From contig NZ_LAXJ01000028.1 in NCBI RefSeq assembly GCF_001441615.1, forward strand, positions 35,832 through 99,831: DNA of 64,000 nucleotides, given 5' to 3'. Below are positions 8,396-17,204 of the stretch, piece after piece (position 1 is the first letter of the stretch; each line of letters begins with the position of its first letter). A program made the position numbers and the translations under genes. The notes under the pieces are model-generated. The model was not told where the DNA came from. It saw only the letters and a list, made by a program, of their open reading frames with translations, and searched no databases. This DNA is from Roseovarius atlanticus. Lineage in GTDB: Bacteria > Pseudomonadota > Alphaproteobacteria > Rhodobacterales > Rhodobacteraceae.

Positions 8396-10760
8396 TGAAG
8401 TTCTCGACGAAGCCCTCGATACCCGGACCATGACGCCGGACTGGTATGCCCGCGAAACCCGCCTCGCGCATATGCTTCCTTACGTCAGTCTGGTCGATGA
8501 CCGAACGGTGCGGACGCGGGTCAACGAGCTCTTCCAGTGCATCCGGCTCGATGGGGTCAACAGCTATACGACGGATGATGCCTATCTCGACAAGGTGACC
8601 GCGCTCTTTGCCCGGATCATCGCGCAGCTGGGGCCGGAGTTCAGCTACTATGTCCACAAGGTCTCCAAGGCGATCACGCCGGACCTCGAGCCAGTGCGCG
8701 AGGACAGTTTTGCTGGAGAAGTTGACCGCCTCTGGCACGCGAAACTCGAAACCAGCGGCCTGCGCGACAAGACCCTGACCCTCACGGTGATCCATCGCCC
8801 GCCTCCGAAAAGCGTCCTGCCGTTCCTGAACCGCAGCGCGCCGGATCGCCTCAAGGAAGCAACCGAGAAGCGCCTGCGCCGTCTGGGCGAGGCCGTGAGT
8901 GTCTTCCTGGCAGGCCTGACGGAGCTGAATCCGCGCGTGCTAACCGCCAAAAGCGGCGAACTCATCGGCTTTCTGGGAGCCCTCAACACCGGCCAGGAAC
9001 TGCCGCTTTATCCGGCGAACACCTTCGGCTTCCTGTCCTTCAACGTCGCCAATACCCGCGTGACGTTTCAGGGGGATCACTTCGAGCTCTCCGAAGGCGT
9101 CGTGGGGCATCGTTACGGCAAGAGTTTCACCATCGGGGAATATTCGGAAGTCACCTCCTGCACCATGTTCGACATGCTGAACCTGCCCGTCGACATGATC
9201 GTCACGCATTCCTTCACACCGATCAATTCGAACCTGATGGCGGGTCGCATCAAGCGGCAAAAACGCCAGATGCAGGCCAGCCAGGACGCGGCCCTCTCGC
9301 TCATGGAAGCCCTCGACATCGCCGCCGACGATCTCGAGGCCAAACGCCAGAGCTTCGGCGAGCACCACATGGTCGTGACGATCTTCTGCGATACACTAGA
9401 CGAGCTGCAGACCCTCAGCGCCGAGATCGTCAACGCCGCCGCCGCTGAAGGCGTAAAAATGATCGGCGAGCGCGTGGCCGCCAAAGCGCATTATCTCAGC
9501 CAGCATCCCGGCAACCAGCCCAAGCGCGTGCGTGCCAGTGCGATCACCAATCGCAATTTCGCGGATTTCGCGGCATTCCACCGGACCCAGCTCGGCAAGC
9601 CTGCGGAGAAAACCCCTTGGGGCAAGGTCATCACCTATCTGCCCACCCCAGAACAGAGCGCCTATCGGTTTTCCTATCACGAACAAGGCAGCCCCGACAA
9701 AGAACCGACCAGCGGGCATACCCTGATCATGGGGCGACCCGGGTCAGGCAAGTCGGTCCTCTCGGCCTTCCTCATGACGCAAGCCCGTCGCGCAGAGGCG
9801 CGGATCTTCGTCTTCGATTACCGTCTCGGCATGGAGATGGCGGTGCGCGCCAATGGCGGGCGCTACGCATCGCTCAAAGCTGGGCAGCCCACAGGCCTCA
9901 ACCCACTCTGGACTGAAACCGATAGTCGCGGCACTGCCTGGCTCTCGGACTGGCTCGCCACGCTGCTCTACCGTGCCGACAAGCCGCTGACGCCTGCGCA
10001 GACCAACCGCATCCAGGAAGTGGTGCGCCAGAACGCACAGGCCACGAACCCCGCCTTGCGGAACTGGCGTGATTTCGCATCGCTGTTCGTTTCGACCGAC
10101 GATGGCGGCGATCTACACCAGCGATTGCTCGAATGGACCGAAGAGGGCCGCTACGGCTGGATCTTCGGGCAGACGCTGGAAGATACGTTTTCGCTCGAGG
10201 GCGATGTGGTGGGCTTCGATCTCACCGGCATTCTCGACAGCGAGGCCGAGAAGGAACGCATGGCCGTCCTCTCCTATCTATTCCGACGGGTCGAGCGCGA
10301 GATCGAAGACCGCCGCCCCACGATCATCGTGATCGACGAGGCCTGGAAGGCGCTCGACAACGCCTACTTCGCCGAACGGCTGTCGAACTGGCTCGTGACC
10401 GCACGCAAGCAAAACACCGTCGCGGTCATGATGACGCAATACGCCAGCCAGCTCGAGCGCACGCGCACCGGCAAGACCATCGTCGAAGCGGTGCCGACGC
10501 AAATCCTGCTCCCGAACATCCGTGCCCATGCCGCCGACTACGCGATGCTCAATCTCTATGAGAAGGAACTCGACGTGCTTCTTAACACCGGCAGCGACAG
10601 CCGCCTTGCGCTCATCCGTGACGACCAGGGCTCCATCGTCGTCGATGCCGATTTGAGCGCCCTCGGGCCCAATCTCACCATCCTCGGCGGCATGGAGAAA
10701 GGTGAGACGCTCGTCGGCGCCGATTACCGCGACCGTCCTGATTTCTGGAGGCTTTCATGA
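8385..10760 (+). CDS. virB4: VirB4 ATPase
   Basis: 791 aa from ATG 8385 (MRHSEVLDEAL), which has GGGGA five bases upstream; an in-frame ATG at 8370 lacks a ribosome site. It carries the N-terminal CagE/VirB4 domain and a C-terminal P-loop ATPase domain with Walker A GRPGSGKS at ~450-457 and Walker B TIIVIDEAW at ~643-652. VirB4 powers pilus biogenesis and substrate passage at the cytoplasmic face. Length is normal for the family. It overlaps virB3 by 11 bp and the lipoprotein gene by 4 bp. Confidence 0.93.
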   Translation: MRHSEVLDEALDTRTMTPDWYARETRLAHMLPYVSLVDDRTVRTRVNELFQCIRLDGVNSYTTDDAYLDKVTALFARIIAQLGPEFSYYVHKVSKAITPDLEPVREDSFAGEVDRLWHAKLETSGLRDKTLTLTVIHRPPPKSVLPFLNRSAPDRLKEATEKRLRRLGEAVSVFLAGLTELNPRVLTAKSGELIGFLGALNTGQELPLYPANTFGFLSFNVANTRVTFQGDHFELSEGVVGHRYGKSFTIGEYSEVTSCTMFDMLNLPVDMIVTHSFTPINSNLMAGRIKRQKRQMQASQDAALSLMEALDIAADDLEAKRQSFGEHHMVVTIFCDTLDELQTLSAEIVNAAAAEGVKMIGERVAAKAHYLSQHPGNQPKRVRASAITNRNFADFAAFHRTQLGKPAEKTPWGKVITYLPTPEQSAYRFSYHEQGSPDKEPTSGHTLIMGRPGSGKSVLSAFLMTQARRAEARIFVFDYRLGMEMAVRANGGRYASLKAGQPTGLNPLWTETDSRGTAWLSDWLATLLYRADKPLTPAQTNRIQEVVRQNAQATNPALRNWRDFASLFVSTDDGGDLHQRLLEWTEEGRYGWIFGQTLEDTFSLEGDVVGFDLTGILDSEAEKERMAVLSYLFRRVEREIEDRRPTIIVIDEAWKALDNAYFAERLSNWLVTARKQNTVAVMMTQYASQLERTRTGKTIVEAVPTQILLPNIRAHAADYAMLNLYEKELDVLLNTGSDSRLALIRDDQGSIVVDADLSALGPNLTILGGMEKGETLVGADYRDRPDFWRLS

Positions 10761-10924
10761 CACGCATTTTGTTGCTGCTCGCTGCGCTCAGCGCCTTGGC
10801 CTCCTGCGCCCAGTACCAGGAACCGCAGGCCAATTGCTTCACCTTCCAGGCCTCGACGGCCGCCGTCGCGCCGGGCTGCAGTTTCACGCCGCTTGGCGCT
10901 CTGGAGGGTGAAGTTGAGGTCTAA
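10757..10924 (+). CDS. Small VirB7-like outer-membrane lipoprotein
   Basis: 55 aa. A short signal peptide ends in the lipobox Leu-Ala-Ser-Cys17, so the mature protein would be a 39-residue lipoprotein with two further cysteines. It starts by ATGA overlap with virB4 and runs into the next gene. Position and size suit VirB7, the lipoprotein that stabilises VirB9; sequence similarity to VirB7 itself cannot be claimed at this length. It is easily missed by gene callers. Confidence 0.75.
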   Translation: MTRILLLLAALSALASCAQYQEPQANCFTFQASTAAVAPGCSFTPLGALEGEVEV

Positions 10925-12068
10925 GCTGAGTCATATCCTCGCGCTTTGCCTACTGCCCAGTCTCGCCCTGTCCCAAGGCGTGCCGACCAATGACACCGGG
11001 CTGACTGCGCGCGATATCGTCGAAACAGGCGATCGCGAGGCCGACTTGGCCCTGCAGGCCGACAAGCTCGCCGTGCGCGAACTCATCGCCGAGATCGAAC
11101 GCGAGCAGCTGGATACCCTGCAGCGCATCCTCGATGCCCAGACCAGCTTTGGCGGTCAGGGCCTGCCGGCTATGGTCTCGGGGCTGGAGAACGGCAGCGG
11201 TGATCCCGCACGTTCTGTCGAAGCCGTCTATGGAAATGCCGAGATCGATCCCAATCCCGGCGGCGCGCAGATGTTCGGGGATGCCGCCGAGAATATCGAG
11301 CAGCTCATCATCCGCGTGGCCCAGGAGACCGGCGGGTTTGCAGGCGTGGCGCGCGCGGGTCTCTCGCCGGTCCAATGGCGCGCCCTGCTGCAGGCGTTGA
11401 TCTGGCAGGAAAGCCGCTTCACCATCAGCGCCCGGTCTCCGGTCGGCGCCTTCGGCCTCACCCAGATCATGCCCGGCACCGCGAGCGATCTCGGCATCAA
11501 TCCAGAATACTATAATAGCCCCTACCTGCAGGTGCATGGTGGCGCGCGCTATCTCGCGACCCAACTCAACACCTTCGACGGAAATATCATCAACGCGCTC
11601 GCGGCCTACAACGCCGGACCCGGTCGCGTGTTCGAATATGGTGGGGTGCCGCCTTTCGCTGAGACCCAGAACTACGTCACGGTCATCCCCGAACGCTACA
11701 ACCTCTACCTGAGCCGCATCGGTGGGATCGAAGCGCTCGGCACGATCGATCCCGCGCTTCTCGCCAATGCCAACCTCTCGTTTACCGGGCATGGCGCGGC
11801 CTTCTATGGAAGCAATTCCCCTGCGGCGATCCGGCAGGCCGCCCTGCGCATTGCGGACATCGTCGAGCGGATTTCCACAACCGAAGATGTGCAGGAAAGC
11901 ATCGCGCTCAACACCTACGCCCGCGCCGAACTCGTGCGTCTCGTCGCTGCCCGCATCCGGCTGCAGGCGGCGCGAACCCGCGTGCTCTCGGCAGCGGAGC
12001 TGGCGCAGGCCAGCGCCCGCATGGCCGAAGACGCGTTCATGGATTTTAAGATCAGGGAGATTGACTGA
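10914..12068 (+). CDS. VirB5-like N-terminus fused to a lytic transglycosylase
   Basis: 384 aa from TTG 10914, chosen because GGAGG stands six bases upstream; TTG 10893 and GTG 10908 are also open. After a signal peptide (ending LALSQ) comes a helical region beginning GVPTNDTGLTARDI, which resembles the mature start of the next gene (GVPVVDTQNIAQNI). An SLT domain follows with Glu166 in QESRF, GAFGLTQIMPGTA and ALAAYNAGPG, then a ~120-aa helical tail. It is a second, larger wall-cutting enzyme in the operon. Overlaps the lipoprotein gene by 11 bp and virB5 by 1 bp. Confidence 0.82.
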   Translation: MRSKLSHILALCLLPSLALSQGVPTNDTGLTARDIVETGDREADLALQADKLAVRELIAEIEREQLDTLQRILDAQTSFGGQGLPAMVSGLENGSGDPARSVEAVYGNAEIDPNPGGAQMFGDAAENIEQLIIRVAQETGGFAGVARAGLSPVQWRALLQALIWQESRFTISARSPVGAFGLTQIMPGTASDLGINPEYYNSPYLQVHGGARYLATQLNTFDGNIINALAAYNAGPGRVFEYGGVPPFAETQNYVTVIPERYNLYLSRIGGIEALGTIDPALLANANLSFTGHGAAFYGSNSPAAIRQAALRIADIVERISTTEDVQESIALNTYARAELVRLVAARIRLQAARTRVLSAAELAQASARMAEDAFMDFKIREID

Positions 12069-12877
12069 TGGGACGTTTGCTCATGAGAACGGCCTTGGCC
12101 ACGACACTCGGGATTGGCCTGCATCTCGGCAGCCTGTCCCCTTCCCTGGCGCAAGGCGTGCCAGTCGTCGACACCCAGAACATCGCGCAAAATATCCAGC
12201 AGCTCCGGCAGATGATCGAAGACGAGATCCTGCAAAATGAGCAGCTGACGCAGCTCCGCGAACAGCTTGCGACACTCACGGACCAACTTGGCGAATTGCA
12301 ACGCACCTATGAAGCGCTCACCCGGCTTGCCGAACTGCCGGAAATCATCCGCACCGAGATGGAGGACGAGCTGAACGGCCTGCTCGACCAGGAGTTCGGC
12401 GACATCCTTGCCACCATCGAGGCCATCAAGACGGGGGATTTCTCGGGGCTCTCCGGCTCAGGCGCGGGCGAGATCGAAACCCAGATGGATCGAGTGCTGG
12501 CCGATCTCGGCTTTGACGAAGATACACTTTCTGAAATGGCGACCAGCGGCAATCCCGGGGCCAATCGCGTGGCGACGCAAGCCACGACCGGCGCGCTCGT
12601 CTCGGCGGCGGCCCAGAACAGTTACGAGGATGCTGGCCAATCGCTCGAACGGGTCGACCGTCTCGTCGGGCTGATCGATGACATGGATGAACTGAAGGAA
12701 AGCGTCGATCTTAACACGCGCGTGACGGCGGAACTGGCGATCGCGCTCGTTGCCATGTGGCAGCTCGAAGCGGTGCAAACCGTGGGCGACGGCACGGGCG
12801 GCATCATCGATGCCGCCACAATTGCCGAGGAGCAGCGCTTCATGGATTTCACCTTGCCGGACCTGCGGGCAGACTGA
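12068..12877 (+). CDS. virB5: VirB5 minor pilin
   Basis: 269 aa starting in a TGATG overlap with the gene before it. Signal peptide through SPSLAQ; then long amphipathic helices rich in Glu, Gln and Leu (QLREQLATLTDQLGELQRTYEAL), a pattern of VirB5/TrbJ-type minor pilins that sit at the pilus tip and touch the recipient. The middle has a Gly-rich loop (GLSGSGAGE). ATG 12083 is an alternative start. Position directly before virB8 supports the call. Confidence 0.8.
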   Translation: MGRLLMRTALATTLGIGLHLGSLSPSLAQGVPVVDTQNIAQNIQQLRQMIEDEILQNEQLTQLREQLATLTDQLGELQRTYEALTRLAELPEIIRTEMEDELNGLLDQEFGDILATIEAIKTGDFSGLSGSGAGEIETQMDRVLADLGFDEDTLSEMATSGNPGANRVATQATTGALVSAAAQNSYEDAGQSLERVDRLVGLIDDMDELKESVDLNTRVTAELAIALVAMWQLEAVQTVGDGTGGIIDAATIAEEQRFMDFTLPDLRAD

Positions 12878-12893
12878 TCAAGGGTTGTGACGC

Positions 12894-13547
12894 GTGGCGA
12901 GTGAACAGGACATCATCGAAGAAGAGCTGGTCTATGGTGCCCTGCGCCGCGAACGGCTCTGGCAGCGGCTTGGGCTCATCGGCTTGATCTTCGGCATCCT
13001 CGGATGCCTGAGCGCGGCGGCTGTAGCGATCCTCGATGTCGATCCTCCCCCGGTGGTTGTGCCCTATGATCCTGAAACGGGCTTTGCCCTGCCCGAAGCC
13101 TCAGTGGGCGCGACTTCTGTCACAGCTAATCAAGCCATCATTGAAGCAGAAGTCTTCCGCTACGTGACCGACCGTGAGGTCTACAACCAGCTCGATAACG
13201 ATCTGCGCATCCGCAGTGTTCTGCGCCGGTCGGACGGGGCGGCCGAGAGCGGGTTACGCCAGATCTGGAACAGCGCCAATGAGACCTATCCACCGACGGT
13301 CTATGGCCCCAATGCCCGGCTCGATGTGGAAATCCTCAGCATCAACCGCATCGGAACCAACCGCGCGACGGTCCGCCTGCGCAAGCGTCTGACCTCCATC
13401 AACGGCACCCAGACCGGGCTCTTCACCGCCACGCTTCTCTTCGAGTTCCGTCCCGAGACCCGCCGCTCCATCGATGAGGTCTGGACCAATCCCTTCGGCT
13501 TCACCGTGCTCGAATATTCCATCCGCTCCGACAGATTGGAGAATTGA
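12894..13547 (+). CDS. virB8: VirB8 assembly factor
   Basis: 217 aa from GTG 12894. A short cytoplasmic N-terminus is followed by one membrane helix (LGLIGLIFGILGCLSAAAVAIL) and a periplasmic NTF2-like domain with the family order of conserved residues (ETGFALP, EAEVFRYVTDREVYN, FTATLLFEF). VirB8 nucleates the inner-membrane complex together with VirB10. Full length for the family; virB9 follows with 2 bp between. Confidence 0.9.
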   Translation: MASEQDIIEEELVYGALRRERLWQRLGLIGLIFGILGCLSAAAVAILDVDPPPVVVPYDPETGFALPEASVGATSVTANQAIIEAEVFRYVTDREVYNQLDNDLRIRSVLRRSDGAAESGLRQIWNSANETYPPTVYGPNARLDVEILSINRIGTNRATVRLRKRLTSINGTQTGLFTATLLFEFRPETRRSIDEVWTNPFGFTVLEYSIRSDRLEN

Positions 13548-13549
13548 CC

Positions 13550-14245
13550 GTGTTTCGCTTCAGCCTGTTCGCTTTCTGGATGGCCCTCCTGCCGGACCTC
13601 GCCTTCGCCGAAGCCATCCCGCGCGGCGGGCCCAATGACAACCGGGTGCGCTTGGCCACCTACCAGGAAGCCCAGGTTTACCGTCTGAGCGTTTCGCTCA
13701 CCCATGTCACCACGGTCGAGTTCGGCGAAGGCGAGAGCATCCGCTCGATCATTGCGGGCGACACGGAAGGCTTCGAGATCGATGGCGTGCCGGGCGGTCA
13801 GGCCTTCGCGATCAAACCCGTCGCGCGCGAGGTTCATACCAACGTAACGGTCTACACGAACCGGCGAAGCTATTACTTCAACGTCCAGGAGACCCGCAGC
13901 CCGACCTTCTACGTGGTACAGTTCCGCTATCCCGACGACCACACGCGCAAGGGCCGTGCCATCGCGGCACAAGCGCCGAACTACAATTACGGGGCCAGCG
14001 CGCGCACCGAATTCACACCCATCCGTGTCTGGGATGATGGAACCTTTACGTATTTCGAATTCCCGCGGAACGCGCCGGCGCCCGCGATCTTCCGTTACGC
14101 AAATGGCCGTGAGCGGACGGTCAACACGCAGGCCACTGAGGATGGCGTGATCCGGGTCTCGGGGCTGAACCGGCAATGGGTGCTGCGGATCGGGGAAGAG
14201 GTGGTCTGTATCGAGGCCACACCGCCGGCGGGGGTTGGATCATGA
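13550..14245 (+). CDS. virB9: VirB9 outer-membrane core component
   Basis: 231 aa from GTG 13550, which has GGAG eight bases upstream; TTG 13544 is an alternative. Signal peptide ends around LAFAEA. The body shows the VirB9/CagX pattern (VYRLSVSLTHVTTVEF, TNVTVYTNRRSYYFNV, RVWDDGTFTYFEFP, GLNRQWVLRIGEEVVC). VirB9 forms the core complex with VirB10 and VirB7. The stop overlaps virB10 by ATGA. Confidence 0.92.
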   Translation: MFRFSLFAFWMALLPDLAFAEAIPRGGPNDNRVRLATYQEAQVYRLSVSLTHVTTVEFGEGESIRSIIAGDTEGFEIDGVPGGQAFAIKPVAREVHTNVTVYTNRRSYYFNVQETRSPTFYVVQFRYPDDHTRKGRAIAAQAPNYNYGASARTEFTPIRVWDDGTFTYFEFPRNAPAPAIFRYANGRERTVNTQATEDGVIRVSGLNRQWVLRIGEEVVCIEATPPAGVGS

Positions 14246-15621
14246 GCGACGCCGGAAACACAGATCTCGAAAAACGTCTCGCTGCTCTCGAACAAGGCAA
14301 AGGAACAGGTCGACTCGCTGCCCCGCGGCGCTCACTGCTGCTCGCTTTGGTCGTCATCCTCGTGATCGGCGCGGGCGGTGCCCTATTCTATCTCCTCTCC
14401 CAACCCGAAGAAGAGGAAGCCCTGCCCACGGCCACGCCGGACGTGTTCCAAAACGAAGGCGACGGGTTTGGCGCGATCGAAACCCTGCTCCCTCCGGAAA
14501 CTGAAGAGGTCGTTGTTGCACCGGAACCGGGGGAGCCGAATTCCGAGCTTCTAGCGCAGCTCGCCGCCCTTCAGGCCCAGATCGAGGAATTGCGCAACGC
14601 GCCAGAACCAGTGGTCGAAGAAGACACGACTGCCGCCGAAGCCATCGATGCGCTGACCGCCCAGATTGCCGCCCTGCAGTCCGCCTCGGAAGCCGCGCAA
14701 CAGCAGTTTCGCGACGAGCTCACAGCGCGCGATCGCGAGCTGGAGCAACTCCGCATGGATCTCGAGCTGGCCCAGCTCGAAGCCAACCGCCCCCTTCCGG
14801 CACCCGTCGGTCCCACCGAGGACGAGTTGCGGGCGCGGGAAGAAGAACGCATGCTCCTCGAGGAGGAAGCAAGACGGCTTGCGGACCTCGAGCGCCGCGC
14901 AGCCGAGGAACGCGCATTTCAGCAAAGCCGCATCACCTCGCCCACCATCGCCTTTGGCGGTACTTCGGGCGCTAATGAGACGGCTCTGTCCGAACGCACT
15001 TTCGGAGAGGTGACGGATTTCGTGCTGAACGGCGCGCTGCCCACGTCGGTCACGCAGGCCGAGGTTATCGCCAATCCGTCGAACACCATTGTCCAGGGCA
15101 CGATGATCCAGGCCGTCATGGAAACCGCTCTCGACAGCTCTCTGCCCGGCCAGACCCGCGCCGTGGTCTCCGAAGACGTCTTCAGCTTCGACGGTTCCCG
15201 GCTCCTGATCCCACGCGGCTCCCGTCTTATCGGGCGCTATCGATCCGGCGTTGATATCGCACAACGTCGGGTCACGATCGCCTGGGATCGGATCGTCCTG
15301 CCCGACAACCAGACCGTCCAGATCAGTTCCTTCGGAGGAGACGAACTTGGCCGCTCCGGTGTGACCGGCTTTGTCGATACCAGATTTGACGAGCGTTTTG
15401 GCTCTGCCGCGCTGATCTCTCTGATATCCGCCGCGCCGAACGCCGCCGCCTCCAATGTCGAAGGCGAGACTGCCGCCGACGTTCTCGAAGACTTGGGCGA
15501 TGATCTCGCCGATGCCACCGACAGCGTCATTGGCGACTACCTTTCGATCGGACCCGTCATCTATGTCGACCAGGGCGCGCGCGTCACGGTGATGGTCGAC
15601 CGCGATTTGGAGATATTCTGA
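14242..15621 (+). CDS. virB10: VirB10 core channel protein
   Basis: 459 aa from ATG 14242. It has a short cytoplasmic part, a single membrane helix (~31-53), a long acidic Pro/Glu-rich and coiled-coil linker (~55-240, EEEARRLADLERRAAEER), then the TrbI/VirB10 beta-barrel domain (QGTMIQAVMETALDS, LIPRGSRLIGRYRSGV, IGPVIYVDQGARVTV). It spans both membranes and links the ATPases to the outer-membrane pore. The frame is open further upstream inside virB9, but that start is not used. Confidence 0.93.
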   Translation: MSDAGNTDLEKRLAALEQGKGTGRLAAPRRSLLLALVVILVIGAGGALFYLLSQPEEEEALPTATPDVFQNEGDGFGAIETLLPPETEEVVVAPEPGEPNSELLAQLAALQAQIEELRNAPEPVVEEDTTAAEAIDALTAQIAALQSASEAAQQQFRDELTARDRELEQLRMDLELAQLEANRPLPAPVGPTEDELRAREEERMLLEEEARRLADLERRAAEERAFQQSRITSPTIAFGGTSGANETALSERTFGEVTDFVLNGALPTSVTQAEVIANPSNTIVQGTMIQAVMETALDSSLPGQTRAVVSEDVFSFDGSRLLIPRGSRLIGRYRSGVDIAQRRVTIAWDRIVLPDNQTVQISSFGGDELGRSGVTGFVDTRFDERFGSAALISLISAAPNAAASNVEGETAADVLEDLGDDLADATDSVIGDYLSIGPVIYVDQGARVTVMVDRDLEIF

Positions 15622-15625
15622 GCCC

Positions 15626-16612
15626 ATGTCGCTGAGCTATCTCCAGACCTCGCTTGATCGGATCGACGCCGCCGCCCGCGACGATGTCATCGAGATCTGC
15701 ATCAATCCCGACGGGACCTGTTGGGGCGAATTCCAGGGCGATCACTTCATGCGGAAACTAGACCAGATGCTGACCGCAACCGACGTGAAGGACCTCGGCA
15801 ACCAGATCGCCTCCTCCGCCAACACCACGATGAGCAAGGACCGCCCCATCGTCTCGGTCTCGATCACCTACAAGGGTCGCCCGATCCGCGCACAGGTCAT
15901 CACCCCGCCCGCCGTGCTCTCAGCCATGTCGATCAGCTTGCGGTTCTTTTCCAGCCTGCCGCTCGACGGGATCGCGCTCGATTTCCTCTACGGCAAGGAA
16001 CGCAAACTCGAGGAACTGCGCCTCGAGAAAACCCAGGAACTGCGCGAGGTCGTGACGGCGGGCGTCATCGACGATGCCCTGGCCTTCTGCGTCGACAACA
16101 AGCTCAACATGATCGTCTCCGGCGGCACCTCCACCGGCAAGACGGTCGCTGCGCGGAAGATCCTCTCCCACGTGCCGTCCGAGGAACGCATCGTCACCAT
16201 CGAGGAAGCGGCTGAGCTTCTGCCGACTCAGCCAAATGCCGTGACTCTCATCGCCAATCGCGACGCGGAGTTCCAGACCGCCGATGTGCTGCTCACCGCA
16301 ACGCTGCGGATGCGCCCCGACCGGATCATCCTCGGCGAGGTGCGCGGCGAGGAGGCCATGACCTTTCTCGAAGCCATCAACACCGGCCATGGCGGGTCCA
16401 TGACCACGCTGCACGCTGAGACCCCGCAACTGGCCGTGCAGCGGCTCGCGATCGCGGCACTCAAGACCGAGATCCCGATGACCTATTCGGACATGATCCA
16501 GTACATCAAGAACTCCATCGATGTGATCATCCAGGCCGGTCGCCACGACGGCAAGCGCGGCATCACCGAATTCTACCTCCCCGGCGCAACCGAGATTGGA
16601 GCCTCCGAATGA
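15626..16612 (+). CDS. virB11: VirB11 hexameric traffic ATPase
   Basis: 328 aa with Walker A GGTSTGKT at 166-173, Asp box and Walker B (RPDRIILGEVRGEEAM), and the His box (GHGGSMTTLHA). VirB11 is the ring ATPase at the base of the secretion channel, working with VirB4 and VirD4. Length and motif order are normal. Starts 4 bp after virB10 and overlaps the next gene by 4 bp. Confidence 0.95.
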   Translation: MSLSYLQTSLDRIDAAARDDVIEICINPDGTCWGEFQGDHFMRKLDQMLTATDVKDLGNQIASSANTTMSKDRPIVSVSITYKGRPIRAQVITPPAVLSAMSISLRFFSSLPLDGIALDFLYGKERKLEELRLEKTQELREVVTAGVIDDALAFCVDNKLNMIVSGGTSTGKTVAARKILSHVPSEERIVTIEEAAELLPTQPNAVTLIANRDAEFQTADVLLTATLRMRPDRIILGEVRGEEAMTFLEAINTGHGGSMTTLHAETPQLAVQRLAIAALKTEIPMTYSDMIQYIKNSIDVIIQAGRHDGKRGITEFYLPGATEIGASE

Positions 16613-16797
16613 AAACTTTTGAGTATGACGTCCTGTTCTTCCAGGTGAAGAAGCAAAAGGACTACGACGCGATGCGAAGTGCCTTAAATGAGCGCGGCGC
16701 GGAGGGGTGGGAAGTCATCACCGCCGAGGCAGGAGACTACGGTTACACCACGTTCTTGAAGCGCGAGACTGCTGGTACGAAGGCGGCATCAGAATGA
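16609..16797 (+). CDS. DUF4177-like small protein
   Basis: 62 aa. The pattern FEYDVLFFQ...ALNERGAEGWEVITAEAG...TTFLKRE matches DUF4177, a small beta-alpha fold of unknown function. It is inserted between virB11 and virB6 and overlaps both neighbours by 4 bp, so it belongs to the operon and may be a transfer accessory. Confidence 0.75.
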   Translation: MKTFEYDVLFFQVKKQKDYDAMRSALNERGAEGWEVITAEAGDYGYTTFLKRETAGTKAASE

Positions 16798-17198
16798 TGC
16801 GAGCCGTTGCAATCGGAAGCCTGCTCGTCGTTCTTGGCGCAACCGCTGGCGTCGCTGAACGGAACCTAATCCCAACGCTCGACAACGAGCCAGATGTTTG
16901 TCCCGACCAGCCTCCAGAGCCACAGTGGATGAAAGATATCGATGTACGCGAGGGCCACAAACGGCTGCTGATTCAGCAAATCTACCGAGCACAAAGCATG
17001 CAACGCATCGTTGAAGCCCAAAGCTGTGAATGTCCAACGCGGTATCCTTCTTGGAAGACAGCCGAAGGCGTCTTCGTCGAGCATTTCGCCGCATCTGAAT
17101 ACTGGGACATCGTGGAAGCGACGTCCCAATACCGGCGCCAAGCAAATGAGATTCGACGCGAAGCCATGCCAATCTGCGAAGCCGCCGGGAACTGGTAG
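16794..17198 (+). CDS. Exported T4SS-associated hypothetical protein
   Basis: 134 aa from ATG 16794 (a second ATG follows at 16797). Signal peptide MMRAVAIGSLLVVLGATAGVA; the mature part has five cysteines, including a CEC in QSCECPTRYPSW, and a helical C-terminal half. It sits just before virB6, a slot in which other VirB systems encode small periplasmic helpers of VirB6 (entry-exclusion or VirB7-like); the exact role is not readable. Confidence 0.7.
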   Translation: MMRAVAIGSLLVVLGATAGVAERNLIPTLDNEPDVCPDQPPEPQWMKDIDVREGHKRLLIQQIYRAQSMQRIVEAQSCECPTRYPSWKTAEGVFVEHFAASEYWDIVEATSQYRRQANEIRREAMPICEAAGNW

Positions 17199-17204
17199 GT
17201 CTCC

